64,000 nt of DNA from Bradyrhizobium daqingense (lineage in GTDB: Bacteria > Pseudomonadota > Alphaproteobacteria > Rhizobiales > Xanthobacteraceae), in contig NZ_CP088014.1 of the NCBI RefSeq assembly GCF_021044685.1, positions 992,001 through 1,056,000 on the forward strand, written 5' to 3'. The notes below the pieces were generated by a model. The model was not told where the DNA came from. It was given only the letters and a program-made list of their open reading frames with translations, and ran no database searches. Below are positions 45,391 through 53,975 of the stretch, one piece after another. The translations under genes and the position numbers were made by a program. Every line of letters begins with the position of its first letter. Position 1 is the first letter of the stretch.

Positions 45391-46800
45391 ATGAGCGACA
45401 TCCAGGCCCAATTATCCGTTCTGCAGCAGACCGCCGACGTGAAGGTGGTCGATGCAATTGCGCATCTCATCGAGAACGGCGAGGATCACGAGCTCAACCG
45501 CGTCAACGTCCTCGATTTCTCCCAGCAGCATGGCGTCGACGAAGAGCACGCGATCTCCGCCTTCCTGCATGCGGCGCGGCTCGGCTTGTTCGATCTCGGC
45601 TGGAACGTGCTGTGCCCGGGCTGCGGGGGCGTGCTGGGCGCGCATTCGACGCTGAAGGCGCTCAAGCCCGACGACTATCACTGCGCGCTCTGCGCCTGCG
45701 GTTACAAAGCTTCCGTCGACGATCAGGTCGAGGTTTCCTTCACCGTGAACCCGCGTGTCCGGCGCATCGCGGCGCATGATCCCGACACGCTTCCGGTGTG
45801 GGAATATTTCAAGCAGGTGTTCTGGAGCTCCGGCGTCGACTTCAACAAGGATTCGTTCGCGATGCTGGCGAACGAGGTGACGCTGGATACGATGGAGCTG
45901 CCGGCGGGCGAGAAAGCCACTATGTCGCTGCAGTTGCCGAGCGACTTCGTCATCATCTTCGAGCCGGTGACGCATGCCGCCCATTTCATCGACGTCCAGG
46001 GCGAGCCGACCAGGGATCGCCAGCAGCTCGCCATCATGTACAACAAGGTGCAGGCCCCGACCGGGACCACGACCATGCGGCCGGGCCCGCTCAGGCTGTC
46101 ACTGGAGAACCAGGCCGGCGTGCGCGTGCTGCCGTCGGTTTTCATCGCGGCGGAGGCGCTCCATCATCTGATCGGCAAGCGCAAGCCGTTCCTCACCGCC
46201 AAGCGGATGCTGTCGAACCAGACCTTTCGCGACGTGTTCAAGGCCGACAATCTCAGTCTCGACCAGCGGCTCCAGATCACCTCGCTGACCTTCCTGTTTA
46301 CCGATCTCAAGGGCTCGACCGCGCTGTACGAGCGCGTCGGCGATCTCGCCGCCTTCGATCTCGTGCGCGCGCATTTTCATGCCCTGCTCGAGATCATCTC
46401 TTCCGAGAAGGGCGCGGTGGTGAAGACCATCGGTGATGCCGTGATGGCGACCTTCGTCCGTCCCGAGCACGCCATCGTCGCAGGCCTGCGGATGCGCGCA
46501 GCGATGGACGAGCTCAACAAGAAGCGCGGCACCGCCGATCTCATCGTCAAGATCGGCATTCACGAAGGCCCGTGCCTCGCGGTGATGCTGAACGAGCGGC
46601 AGGATTATTTCGGCCAGACCGTCAACATCGCCGCTCGCGTGCAGAGCCTGTCCACTGCGCAGGAGATCCATATCACCGGCCCGGTGCTCGATGCGCCCGC
46701 GGTCGCCGAAGTGCTCGAGCAGCGCGCGATCAAGCCGATCCAGAAGCAGGCCGCCTTGCGCGGCATCGCCGACAAGATGGTGGTGTACGAGATACCGTGA
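45391..46800 (+). CDS. Adenylate cyclase with DUF5939-like zinc-ribbon N-terminus
   Basis: A 469-residue protein. The N-terminal half holds a zinc-ribbon-like unit, CPGCGG (about 76) and CALCACGY (about 104), followed by a strand-rich region typical of DUF5939 (PVWEYFKQVFWSSGVDFNKD). The class III cyclase domain (about 300-460) has FLFTDLKGSTALYERVGD, VVKTIGDAVMATF, and DYFGQTVNIAARVQSL, so both metal Asp residues and the Asn-Arg pair are intact. It probably makes cAMP under control of the N-terminal domain. It lies 50 bases after the P450 gene on the same strand and may be co-transcribed. Confidence 0.87.
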   Translation: MSDIQAQLSVLQQTADVKVVDAIAHLIENGEDHELNRVNVLDFSQQHGVDEEHAISAFLHAARLGLFDLGWNVLCPGCGGVLGAHSTLKALKPDDYHCALCACGYKASVDDQVEVSFTVNPRVRRIAAHDPDTLPVWEYFKQVFWSSGVDFNKDSFAMLANEVTLDTMELPAGEKATMSLQLPSDFVIIFEPVTHAAHFIDVQGEPTRDRQQLAIMYNKVQAPTGTTTMRPGPLRLSLENQAGVRVLPSVFIAAEALHHLIGKRKPFLTAKRMLSNQTFRDVFKADNLSLDQRLQITSLTFLFTDLKGSTALYERVGDLAAFDLVRAHFHALLEIISSEKGAVVKTIGDAVMATFVRPEHAIVAGLRMRAAMDELNKKRGTADLIVKIGIHEGPCLAVMLNERQDYFGQTVNIAARVQSLSTAQEIHITGPVLDAPAVAEVLEQRAIKPIQKQAALRGIADKMVVYEIP

Positions 46801-46843
46801 GGGGCAATGACGTTGTAGAGGCGGATGCGCGCCAACTCTCCGT

Positions 46844-46926
46844 CGTCATGCCCGGGCTTGACCCGGGCATCCACGTCTTTAGTTGGTGGTGACGCATGGA
46901 TGGCCGGGACAAGCCCGGCCATGACG
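46844..46926. repeat. Palindromic intergenic repeat, family C copy 2
   Basis: CGTCATGCCCGGGCTTGACC... and ...GACAAGCCCGGCCATGACG form the outer dyad with CCACGTCTT inside, as at 31957-32046. It lies downstream of the cyclase gene. Confidence 0.8.
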
Positions 46927-47061
46927 GTGAAAGAGATAGCCCATATTGCCGAAACGTAATGCGGCGCGCGGAACTGACGCACGTTGCGCCGGTTGAGTTT
47001 CCCGCTCATATAATGCTGGTCACGTCGCACCCCGCGACGTCATCGATTTCGGTAGGATCTT

Positions 47062-47550
47062 ATGCTCGACGGCCTGCGTCAATTCATCGCCGACATTGTT
47101 GCTCCCCAAGACCAGGACCGCGCATTTGGCGACAGCGACTATCGGCTGGCGGCCACGGCGCTGCTGGTTCACGTAATCTCGCTGGATGGCCAGCCGACCG
47201 CGACCGAGCAGCGCAAGCTGCACGGCTTGATTGAAAGCCACTTTGGGCTCGATCGGGGCACCGCGGACCGGCTGATCGCCGACGCCACCCAGGTCGAGGG
47301 CGAGGCGGTCGATCTCTATCACTTCACCAGCGTCATCATGCGCTCGCTCGACGAGGACGGCCGCAAGCGCATCGTGCAGATGATGTGGGAGCTGGTCTAT
47401 GCCGATGGGCAGGTCAGCGAGTTCGAGGACAACGTCGTCTGGCGCGCATCCGACCTGCTCGGGATATCCCAGCGTGACCGAATCGAGCTGAAGCACGCGG
47501 TCGCCGAGCGTGCCGGCGGCCCGGTGAAGGACAGTGCCGTCGGTGGCTGA
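47062..47550 (+). CDS. TerB-family (tellurite-resistance-like) helical protein
   Basis: A 162-residue all-helical protein of the TerB/DjlA N-terminal-like family. The repeated acidic pattern ATALLVHVISLDGQPTATEQ (about 32-51) and MMWELVYADGQVSEFEDNVV (about 111-130) are the two metal-binding-type half-units usual in the fold. TerB domains bind divalent metals; the biological role of stand-alone copies like this is unknown, and no other ter genes lie nearby. The ATG is preceded by TAGGATC. Confidence 0.85.
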   Translation: MLDGLRQFIADIVAPQDQDRAFGDSDYRLAATALLVHVISLDGQPTATEQRKLHGLIESHFGLDRGTADRLIADATQVEGEAVDLYHFTSVIMRSLDEDGRKRIVQMMWELVYADGQVSEFEDNVVWRASDLLGISQRDRIELKHAVAERAGGPVKDSAVGG

Positions 47551-47771
47551 CGGCTCTCATGTCGCTCAATAGCGGCTTGCGCGGGTACATGACGAAACTT
47601 TAATTTGTTCGTCGCCTGCGTCGAATTGCGCCTGCAAATCAACGGTTTTCCAGCACGTCCTGTCGTTCTGCTCAGGCGGCCATGCTGGTGGCACAGCTTG
47701 CATGCCGCGCGCGGCCTATGCTCTCGTTCCGCCATTGCAGGGCAAAAACTTGAACGCAAGAGACTTCGATC

Positions 47772-48551
47772 GTGACTGAGCGGGTGACGCTGATTACTGG
47801 TGCCTCGGCAGGCATCGGCGTGGAGCTGGCGCGCGTGTTTGCCGCCAATGGACATCGCCTCGCATTGACCGCGAGACGGGCAGACCGGTTGGAAGCGCTC
47901 GCCTCCGAGCTCGCCGCCAAGGGCGGCAAGAAGCCGATCGTGATCGTTTGCGATCTCGAGCAAGCGGATGCCGGCGAGACGATCGCGGCGGCGCTTGCCG
48001 CCGAAGGGGTCGAGCTCGATCATCTCGTCAACAATGCCGGCTTCGGCGTGTTCGGCGATGCGATCGAGCGTGATCGTGCAGAGCAGCTCGGCATCGTCGA
48101 CGTCAACGTGCGGACGCTGACGGATCTGTCGCTGCGCTTTGCCGATCAGCTCATCAGGAACAAGGGCGGCCTTCTCAATGTCGGATCGGTCGCGGGATTC
48201 CTGCCCGGCCCGGGCATGGCCGTCTACTACGCGTCCAAGGCCTATGTGATCTCCTTCACCGAAGCGTTGCGGGCAGAGCTCGCGCCGCGCGGCGTCCGCG
48301 TCACGGTGCTTTGTCCGGGTCCAGTGCCCACCGAATTCCAGGCCCGCGCCGGCGTCGGCTCTCAACATGATACGGCCGCTCTCAAGGTCTCTGCCGCCGA
48401 CGTTGCGCAGGAGGCGTATCGTGGCCTGATGGCGAACAAACGGGCAGTGCTGCCTGGTCTGGGCATCAAGATCGTGCCGTTCGCACTGCGTTTCTTCCCG
48501 CGCGGCTTCATCCTGGCTGCCACCAGCCGGTTCCAGCGGCGTCGGCACTAG
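47772..48551 (+). CDS. Short-chain dehydrogenase/reductase
   Basis: A 259-residue classical SDR. The cofactor motif TLITGASAGIGVELARVFAA (about 6-25), NNAGFG (about 92), the catalytic serine in LNVGSVAGFLPGPGMAVYYA and the YYASKAYVISF Tyr/Lys pair are intact. A basic residue pair after the second strand (TARRADRL) suggests NADP. The C-terminus has an amphipathic, membrane-leaning end (PFALRFFPRGFILAAT). The start is GTG at 47772. The substrate is unknown; family resemblance is to acyl or steroid-type reductases (DltE-like). Confidence 0.88.
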   Translation: MTERVTLITGASAGIGVELARVFAANGHRLALTARRADRLEALASELAAKGGKKPIVIVCDLEQADAGETIAAALAAEGVELDHLVNNAGFGVFGDAIERDRAEQLGIVDVNVRTLTDLSLRFADQLIRNKGGLLNVGSVAGFLPGPGMAVYYASKAYVISFTEALRAELAPRGVRVTVLCPGPVPTEFQARAGVGSQHDTAALKVSAADVAQEAYRGLMANKRAVLPGLGIKIVPFALRFFPRGFILAATSRFQRRRH

Positions 48552-48675
48552 ATAATCGCCACGCCTCCGTAATGGCCCGGAGCTTGCTTCGTCCGGCTTG
48601 TGTGCGCGAACTCACACGATGTTAACCATCGCTTAGCTATGCTGATGGTCTGAACCGATAGCACTCGCAGAGGCC

Positions 48676-49470
48676 ATGTCGTTCCGGACGGACAGGTTTG
48701 GTAGCGCAGAATTGGTGCCCTTCCCAAGAAGGACGCCGGGCGCGGCCGCCTCCGAAGCCCGGTTGCCGGTTCTGATCGTCCTGCATCAGGAATCCTCGAC
48801 GCCCGGCCGGGTCGGCAATGCGCTGCGCGCACTCGGCCATCGCCTCGACATCCGCCGTCCGCGCTTCGGCGATCCCTTGCCCGAGACGCTCGACCAGCAT
48901 GCCGGCGCCGTGTTCTTCGGCGGTCCGATGAGCGCCAATGATCCTGACGATTACATCCGCCGCGAGATCGACTGGATCGAAATTCCGCTCCGCGAACAGC
49001 GTCCGTTTCTCGGCATCTGCCTCGGTGCCCAGATGCTCGCGATGCAGCTTGGTGCTCGCGTCGCGCCGCATGCGGAGGCGTTGACCCAGATCGGCTATTA
49101 CCCGATCAGGCCGACCGCAGCGGGCCACGCGCTCTGTCCGCATTGGCCGGCGCAGGTCTATCACTGGCATCGCGAGGGATTTGAGCTGCCGGTCGGCACG
49201 GAGCTGCTTGCGGAAGGCGATGATTTTCCGGTGCAGGCATTCCGCACCGGCAATGCCTTCGGTGTGCAGTTTCACCCCGACGTGACCTACGCGATGATGC
49301 ATTGCTGGACCACGCGCGGCTATGATGGCTTCAGCGCGCCCGGTGCGCGGCAGCGGCATCATCATTTCGCCGATCGTGCCGTCTACGACGTCGCAGAGCG
49401 TGCGTGGCTCGATCATTTCATCGACGGCTGGCTGGCGCGCCGCCCGGTACTGGCGCAAGCCGCTGAATGA
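48676..49470 (+). CDS. Class I glutamine amidotransferase-like protein
   Basis: A 264-residue GATase1-fold protein. The nucleophile elbow FLGICLGAQMLAMQLGARVA (about 111-130) has the cysteine, and the histidine is in FGVQFHPDVTYAMMH (about 195-209). The third position of the triad reads HPD where HPE is usual. It is a stand-alone domain, of the group that removes or transfers the gamma-glutamyl amide from small molecules (GMP-synthase-like or gamma-glutamyl-GABA hydrolase-like), substrate unknown. The enoyl-CoA hydratase gene follows about 100 bases later on the same strand. Confidence 0.85.
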   Translation: MSFRTDRFGSAELVPFPRRTPGAAASEARLPVLIVLHQESSTPGRVGNALRALGHRLDIRRPRFGDPLPETLDQHAGAVFFGGPMSANDPDDYIRREIDWIEIPLREQRPFLGICLGAQMLAMQLGARVAPHAEALTQIGYYPIRPTAAGHALCPHWPAQVYHWHREGFELPVGTELLAEGDDFPVQAFRTGNAFGVQFHPDVTYAMMHCWTTRGYDGFSAPGARQRHHHFADRAVYDVAERAWLDHFIDGWLARRPVLAQAAE

Positions 49471-49569
49471 TCGCGCCTCCGCGCAAGCCCTTGCGTCTCT
49501 CCTGGATATGCTACGCTCCCTGCCAACGCGCGCACGCGAAACTGCGCCGGCAAATACAGGGAGAGCGCC

Positions 49570-50382
49570 ATGGCCTACGAACACATTCTCTACGAGGTGA
49601 GCGACAGGATCGCGACCATCACGCTCAATCGCCCGGACCGCATGAATGCGTGGACGCCGGTCATGGAGCGCGACGTGCGCCATGCGATGGAAGCGTCAAA
49701 TACCGACGACGACGTCCGCGTCATCGTGCTCACCGGCGCGGGCCGCGCGTTCTGCGCCGGCGCCGACATGGATGCGCTGAAAGGCCTCGATCCTGACGAC
49801 GTCAGGCGCGCCGCGAACCTGCCACCCTTCGACATGAACCGCCGGCCGGATTGGCAGACGCGCTACGGCTATTATCCTTCGATCAAGAAGCCGGTCATCG
49901 CCATGCTCAACGGTGCGACCGCGGGCATTGGCCTGGTCCACGCGCTCTACTGCGATCTGCGCTTTGCAGCCGACAACACGGTGTTCACCACCGCCTTCGC
50001 GCGGCGCGGCCTGATCGCCGAGCACGGCATCAGCTGGATGCTGCCGCGCATCGTCGGCCATGCCAATGCGATGGATCTGCTGCTCTCGGCCCGGCGCGTG
50101 TCGAGCGAGGAGGCGTTGCGGATCGGGCTGGTGAACCGGCTCTGCTCGCCGGAAAAGTTGCGCGAGGAGACCTATGCCTATGCGCGCGATCTTGCAGATA
50201 TGGTCTCGCCGAGCGCGATGGCCGTGATCAAGCGGCAGCTCTACGAGGTCCCGTTCCAGACCCTGGCCGAGGCGACGATCGAGGCGAATCGCGAGATGAT
50301 GGTGGCGCTGGCTGGCAGCGATTTCCGCGAGGGCGTCGCGAGCTTCATGGAGAAGCGGCCGCCGCGGTTTACGGGGAGGTAG
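49570..50382 (+). CDS. Enoyl-CoA hydratase/isomerase family protein
   Basis: A 270-residue crotonase-fold enzyme. The CoA-binding oxyanion segments VLTGAGRAFCAGADMDALKG (about 54-73) and AMLNGATAGIGLVHALYCDL (about 112-131) are present, then IAEHGISWMLPR with one acidic catalytic residue and ALRIGLVNRLCSPEKLREE. At the place of the first catalytic glutamate of rat-type hydratase the sequence reads GLVHA, so the usual pair is incomplete and the reaction may differ from simple hydration. The ribosome site GGGAGAGCG precedes the ATG. The tRNA-Ala gene lies downstream on the other strand. Confidence 0.88.
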   Translation: MAYEHILYEVSDRIATITLNRPDRMNAWTPVMERDVRHAMEASNTDDDVRVIVLTGAGRAFCAGADMDALKGLDPDDVRRAANLPPFDMNRRPDWQTRYGYYPSIKKPVIAMLNGATAGIGLVHALYCDLRFAADNTVFTTAFARRGLIAEHGISWMLPRIVGHANAMDLLLSARRVSSEEALRIGLVNRLCSPEKLREETYAYARDLADMVSPSAMAVIKRQLYEVPFQTLAEATIEANREMMVALAGSDFREGVASFMEKRPPRFTGR

Positions 50383-50485
50383 GGGGGCGGCGAGGAGAAG
50401 TCCGCCGTCGCCCTTCGGGCTATGGCGTGACAGCCTTCGCTACATGAGGGCTTGCCTAGCCGAAGCAGGCGTAGCCTGCGAAGGC

Positions 50486-50561
<76 letters not shown>

Positions 50562-50762
50562 TTTGCTGGCCGCTCTGGTGAATGCGGCCGACAACCGGGC
50601 GCCATTTAAGTCCCCGCCAAGGTCAAGTCAAGGACGGGTGTAACCCGGTTTTAGCCATCCGGGCGCCGACTTCCCTTGTTTGGGTCGGGGGGAACCGATA
50701 TCTAGCAACGGGCGTCAATCCCGACCGCAGCCAGAGTTTCAAAAGGCAGAGTCTGCAAAGCC

Positions 50763-51053
50763 ATGCGTGCCGTTCTCGACATCGTCATCATCGTGCTCGA
50801 TCTCTACGTCTGGCTGCTGATCGCCTCCGCGATCCTGTCCTGGCTGATCGCCTTCAACGTGGTCAACACCCGCAACCAGTTCGTCTCGGCGGTGGCGGAG
50901 TTCCTGTATCGGATCACCGAGCCCCTGTTGGCGCCGATCCGCAATTTCCTGCCCAGTCTCGGCGGCCTCGACATCTCGCCGATCATCCTGATCCTGCTCA
51001 TCATGTTCATCGAGCGGGTGATCCTGTATTACGTCTACCCGAACGTGATCTGA
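50763..51053 (+). CDS. YggT family membrane protein
   Basis: A 96-residue protein with two transmembrane segments (DIVIIVLDLYVWLLIASAIL, about 6-25, and PIILILLIMFIERVILYYVY, about 73-92) joined by the family motif ITEPLLAPIRNFLPSLGGLD. YggT proteins are implicated in cell division or osmotic adaptation in E. coli and cyanobacteria; the molecular role is unknown. It leads the YggT, DUF167, folD series, with spacings of 15 bases and then 1 base. Confidence 0.92.
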   Translation: MRAVLDIVIIVLDLYVWLLIASAILSWLIAFNVVNTRNQFVSAVAEFLYRITEPLLAPIRNFLPSLGGLDISPIILILLIMFIERVILYYVYPNVI

Positions 51054-51068
51054 GCGGGCGGGAGCGCC

Positions 51069-51443
51069 TTGGTTGCTAACAAGGAGCCTTCGTGTAAGGA
51101 GCCTTCCTGTAAAGAGCCTTGGCGCTACTCGGCCTTGGGAATCAGCATCGCGCTGCGGGTGACGCCGCGCGGCGGACGCGACGAGATCGACGGCATCGAG
51201 CAGCTCTCCGACGGCCGCAGCGTGCTCAAGGTGCGGGTGCGGGCCATTGCCGATGGCGGCGCGGCCAACAAGGCTGTTGTGGGCCTGCTCGCGAAATCGC
51301 TGGGTGTGCCCAAGGCCAGCATCAGGTTTTTGTCCGGGGCGACCTCGCGGCTGAAGCGGATCGCGGTCGAGGGCGATCCGGCTCGGCTCGGCGCGACCTT
51401 GCGCCAGCTCGCCTCCGCGAAATCGACAGACCAGGGGAACTGA
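51069..51443 (+). CDS. DUF167 (YggU) family protein with N-terminal repeat
   Basis: A 124-residue protein of the DUF167/YggU family, recognised by [35 protein letters not shown] and [15 protein letters not shown]. The start is TTG at 51069, with GGGAG five bases upstream; no ATG is available before the conserved domain. Its first 16 codons contain a 15-base tandem repeat giving [14 protein letters not shown]. Function unknown. The stop overlaps the folD leader: folD begins two bases later, so translation is probably coupled. Confidence 0.88.
   Translation: MVANKEPSCKEPSCKEPWRYSALGISIALRVTPRGGRDEIDGIEQLSDGRSVLKVRVRAIADGGAANKAVVGLLAKSLGVPKASIRFLSGATSRLKRIAVEGDPARLGATLRQLASAKSTDQGN
51081..51120 (+). 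repeat. 15-bp tandem repeat in the DUF167 coding region
   Basis: AAGGAGCCTTCGTGT, AAGGAGCCTTCCTGT and AAAGAGCCTT lie head to tail (about 2.7 units), in frame, encoding KEPSC units. AAGGAG in each unit also resembles a ribosome site. Confidence 0.85.
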
Positions 51444-51444
51444 C

Positions 51445-52329
51445 ATGACCGCAGAGATCATCGATGGAAAAGTCATCGCCGCGGAGCTTCGTGGCCGCGT
51501 CGCCGATGAGGTCGCCCGCGTCAAGCGTGAGCACGATCTGGTGCCGGGCCTTGCGGTGGTCCTGGTCGGGAACGATCCCGCCAGCGAGGTCTATGTCCGC
51601 TCAAAGCACACCCAGACGCAGGCGGCGGGGATGGCTTCGTTCGAGCACAAGCTGCCGGCCGACGTCTCGCAAGGGGACCTGCTGGCGCTGGTCGCAAAGC
51701 TCAACCGCGATCCGGCGGTGCACGGCATACTCGTGCAACTGCCGCTGCCAAAGGGGCTGAACACCGAGGCCGTGATCAACGCCATCGATCCGGCCAAGGA
51801 CGTCGACGGCCTGCATCCGAACAATGCCGGCCGGCTTGCCGGCGGTTTCGAGGCGCTGTCGCCCTGCACGCCGCTCGGCTGCATCATCCTGACCAAGAGT
51901 GTGCACGCTTCGCTCGAGGGCATGAATGCCATCGTGATCGGCCGCTCCAACCTCGTCGGCCGTCCGCTGGTGCAATTGCTGCTGAACGAGAACGCCACTG
52001 TCACGATCGCGCATTCGCGCTCGCGCGATCTGGCCGGGCTCGTGAAGCGCGCAGACCTCGTCTATGCCGCGGTCGGCAAGCCGGAGATGGTGCGCGGCGA
52101 CTGGCTGAAGCCGGGCGCGACCGTGATCGACGTCGGCATCAACCGCATTCCCAAGGACGACGGCAAGACGCGCCTCGTCGGTGACGTCGCCTATCAGGAA
52201 GCGCTTGGCGTTGCCGGCGCGATCACGCCGGTGCCGGGCGGCGTCGGTCAGATGACGGTTGCGTGTTTGTTGGTGAACACGCTGCGTGCGGCGTGTGCGA
52301 TTGCCGGACTGCCGAAGCCGGCGGTGTAG
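51445..52329 (+). CDS. folD: Methylenetetrahydrofolate dehydrogenase/cyclohydrolase
   Basis: A 294-residue bifunctional folate enzyme that interconverts 5,10-methylene-, 5,10-methenyl- and 10-formyl-THF. The catalytic [14 protein letters not shown] (Tyr and Lys, about 50-63), LVQLPLPKG, the substrate-binding [19 protein letters not shown], the NADP motif [16 protein letters not shown] (about 168-183) and the closing [15 protein letters not shown] are all present. It supplies the 10-formyl-THF used by PurH, encoded 31 kb away in the window. It starts two bases after the DUF167 stop. Confidence 0.96.
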   Translation: MTAEIIDGKVIAAELRGRVADEVARVKREHDLVPGLAVVLVGNDPASEVYVRSKHTQTQAAGMASFEHKLPADVSQGDLLALVAKLNRDPAVHGILVQLPLPKGLNTEAVINAIDPAKDVDGLHPNNAGRLAGGFEALSPCTPLGCIILTKSVHASLEGMNAIVIGRSNLVGRPLVQLLLNENATVTIAHSRSRDLAGLVKRADLVYAAVGKPEMVRGDWLKPGATVIDVGINRIPKDDGKTRLVGDVAYQEALGVAGAITPVPGGVGQMTVACLLVNTLRAACAIAGLPKPAV

Positions 52330-52335
52330 TTGAAC

Positions 52336-52461
52336 TCTCGTGCCCCGGACGCAGCGCAGCGCTTCTTTAGCGGTGCGCTGCACAGCCGGGGCCCAGCAAG
52401 TGGCACCCTTGGGTCCCGGCTCTGCGACGCGTCACTCGTGCCGCATCGCGTCGGGGACACG
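52336..52461. repeat. Long palindromic intergenic repeat, family E copy 2
   Basis: TCTCGTGCCCCGGACGCAGCGC at the left end, GGGTCCCGGCTCTGCG inside and CGTCGGGGACACG at the right. It is the reverse complement, with substitutions and small gaps, of 26131-26269. It fills the gap between folD and the convergent ppa gene. Confidence 0.8.
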
Positions 52462-52467
52462 CAAAGC

Positions 52468-53004
52468 TCACCCCTTCTTCTTCTTCTCGCGCTCGATGCC
52501 TTCGAGGATCAGCTTGTGCGCATCGTCCGGGCCGCCCCAGCGCAGGATCTTCACCCATTTGCCCTTCTCGAGATCCTTGTAATGCTCGAAGAAGTGCTGG
52601 ATCTGCTGCAGCGTGATGTCAGGCAGGTCGGAATAGCTCTTCACCTTGTCATAGCGCTGCGTCAGCTTCGATGACGGCACCGCCAGGATTTTCTCGTCAC
52701 CGCCGGCTTCGTCCTCCATGAACAGCACACCGACCGGGCGCACGCTCATGACGGCGCCAGGGATGATGGCGCGGGTGTTGATGATCAGGACGTCGCAGGG
52801 GTCGCCGTCATCCGACAGCGTGTGCGGGATGAAGCCATAGTTCCCGGGGTAACGCATCGGCGTGTACAGGAAGCGGTCGACGACGAGCGTGCCGGCCTCC
52901 TTGTCCATCTCGTACTTGATCGGTTCGCCGCCCACGGGGACTTCGATGACGACGTTGACGTCGTGGGGGACGTTCTTCCCGATCGAGATAGCATCGATAC
53001 GCAT
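52468..53004 (-). CDS. ppa: Inorganic pyrophosphatase (family I)
   Basis: A 178-residue soluble enzyme that hydrolyses PPi to drive biosynthesis. The family I metal site [20 protein letters not shown] (about 64-83) has the three aspartates, and the opening [20 protein letters not shown] and [19 protein letters not shown] are typical. The length is that of bacterial hexameric enzymes. The C-terminus is lysine-rich (EREKKKKG). The ATG is 53004. Convergent with folD across a family E repeat. Confidence 0.97.
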   Translation of the reverse strand: MRIDAISIGKNVPHDVNVVIEVPVGGEPIKYEMDKEAGTLVVDRFLYTPMRYPGNYGFIPHTLSDDGDPCDVLIINTRAIIPGAVMSVRPVGVLFMEDEAGGDEKILAVPSSKLTQRYDKVKSYSDLPDITLQQIQHFFEHYKDLEKGKWVKILRWGGPDDAHKLILEGIEREKKKKG

Positions 53005-53056
53005 TCAAAGCTCCGTTGTTGCCGAGGATAAATCGCGCCCGGCAGCGATTTTGGCG

Positions 53057-53095
53057 CTGTCATACGCGGGCTTGGCCCGCTGATCCATCGCGTTT
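53057..53095. repeat. Half-unit of palindromic repeat family C
   Basis: TGTCATACGCGGGCTTGGCC followed by CGCTGATCCATCGCG matches one arm of the family C unit (CGTCATG..CGGGCTTG..CATCCACG), with no second arm. It lies upstream of ppa. Confidence 0.5.
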
Positions 53096-53199
53096 TTGTG
53101 AAATAATGAATCCAGCGATCACCGGCGCAGAGGCGGGCGGTATCGACGGATGGAAAACGCTGCCGATTCGGGTTTCAGCAGCTCAATTGGTCCAAATTA

Positions 53200-53709
53200 T
53201 TAGTTGGTCCAAGCGAAGGCAACCTTGTCGAGCGCCTTCGGCCCGAACCGCTCGGACGAGCGCGCCACCATGCGGCCGCCCAAAGCGCGGTAGAACTCGG
53301 TGGCCGGATCGTTGTCCGAGAGCGCCCACACCACCATGCTCTTCAGCCCGCTCTGCATCAAGTCGCGGCGGGCGGCGGCAAACAGCCGGCGGCCGAAGCC
53401 GAGGCCCTGGAATTCCGGGCGCAGATAAAGCTCGTAGATCTCGCCGTCGAAATGCAGGCTGCGGGCGCGGTTGCGGCCGTAATTGGCATACCCCGCAATC
53501 TTGTCGCCGAACACCAGCACGCTGACGCGGCTGCCCTTGCGGATCGCGCTGTCCCACCACTGCGGACCGCGGCGGTTGATCAGCTTTTCCAGCTCGCCGC
53601 CGGGAATGATGCCCTGATAGGCCGAGCGCCAGGCTTCGTCATGGGTCGATGCCACCGCAGTTGCATCTGCAGCTTTGGCCGGCCGGACCTCGATCAGGGT
53701 TGTGCTCAT
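53200..53709 (-). CDS. GNAT family N-acetyltransferase
   Basis: A 169-residue GNAT-fold protein. The opening STTLIEVRPAKAADATAVAS and the acetyl-CoA loop LYLRPEFQGLGFGRRLFAAA (motif A, Q/RxxGxG/A, about 94-113) are clear, followed by VVWALSDNDPATEFYRALGG (motif B, with the usual YxxLGG-like end). The ATG at 53709 precedes the domain directly; the frame extends 12 codons upstream. The substrate is unknown. It lies about 200 bases upstream of ppa on the same strand. Confidence 0.88.
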   Translation of the reverse strand: MSTTLIEVRPAKAADATAVASTHDEAWRSAYQGIIPGGELEKLINRRGPQWWDSAIRKGSRVSVLVFGDKIAGYANYGRNRARSLHFDGEIYELYLRPEFQGLGFGRRLFAAARRDLMQSGLKSMVVWALSDNDPATEFYRALGGRMVARSSERFGPKALDKVAFAWTN

Positions 53710-53975
53710 GGACGCGATCAAACCAAGTCGCCGCGCCGGCGGCAAGACCTATCGTTAATTATCGGTTAACGTGTGGATTTTCTGCATCAGTTTTTACCCA
53801 TGTTGTACCGAAAGAGGACAAGCCGCAGGGTTGGATGGCATCGGCTCGCCATGCGTCGGTGCAAAACTCATTGCGGAAACGAATGAACGGCAATGGCAGC
53901 GCAGAAAGTCTGCCCGGACTGATTCGTTCCTAGTAGTGTGGCCATCGCAGTTCGGTCCGCCTCCCCTGGCAATAC

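Noticed and set aside
47000..47050. TATAAT before the TerB gene as a sigma70 promoter
   Set aside because: The nearest -35-like hexamers lie at spacings of 10 or 19 bases, so the match is weak.
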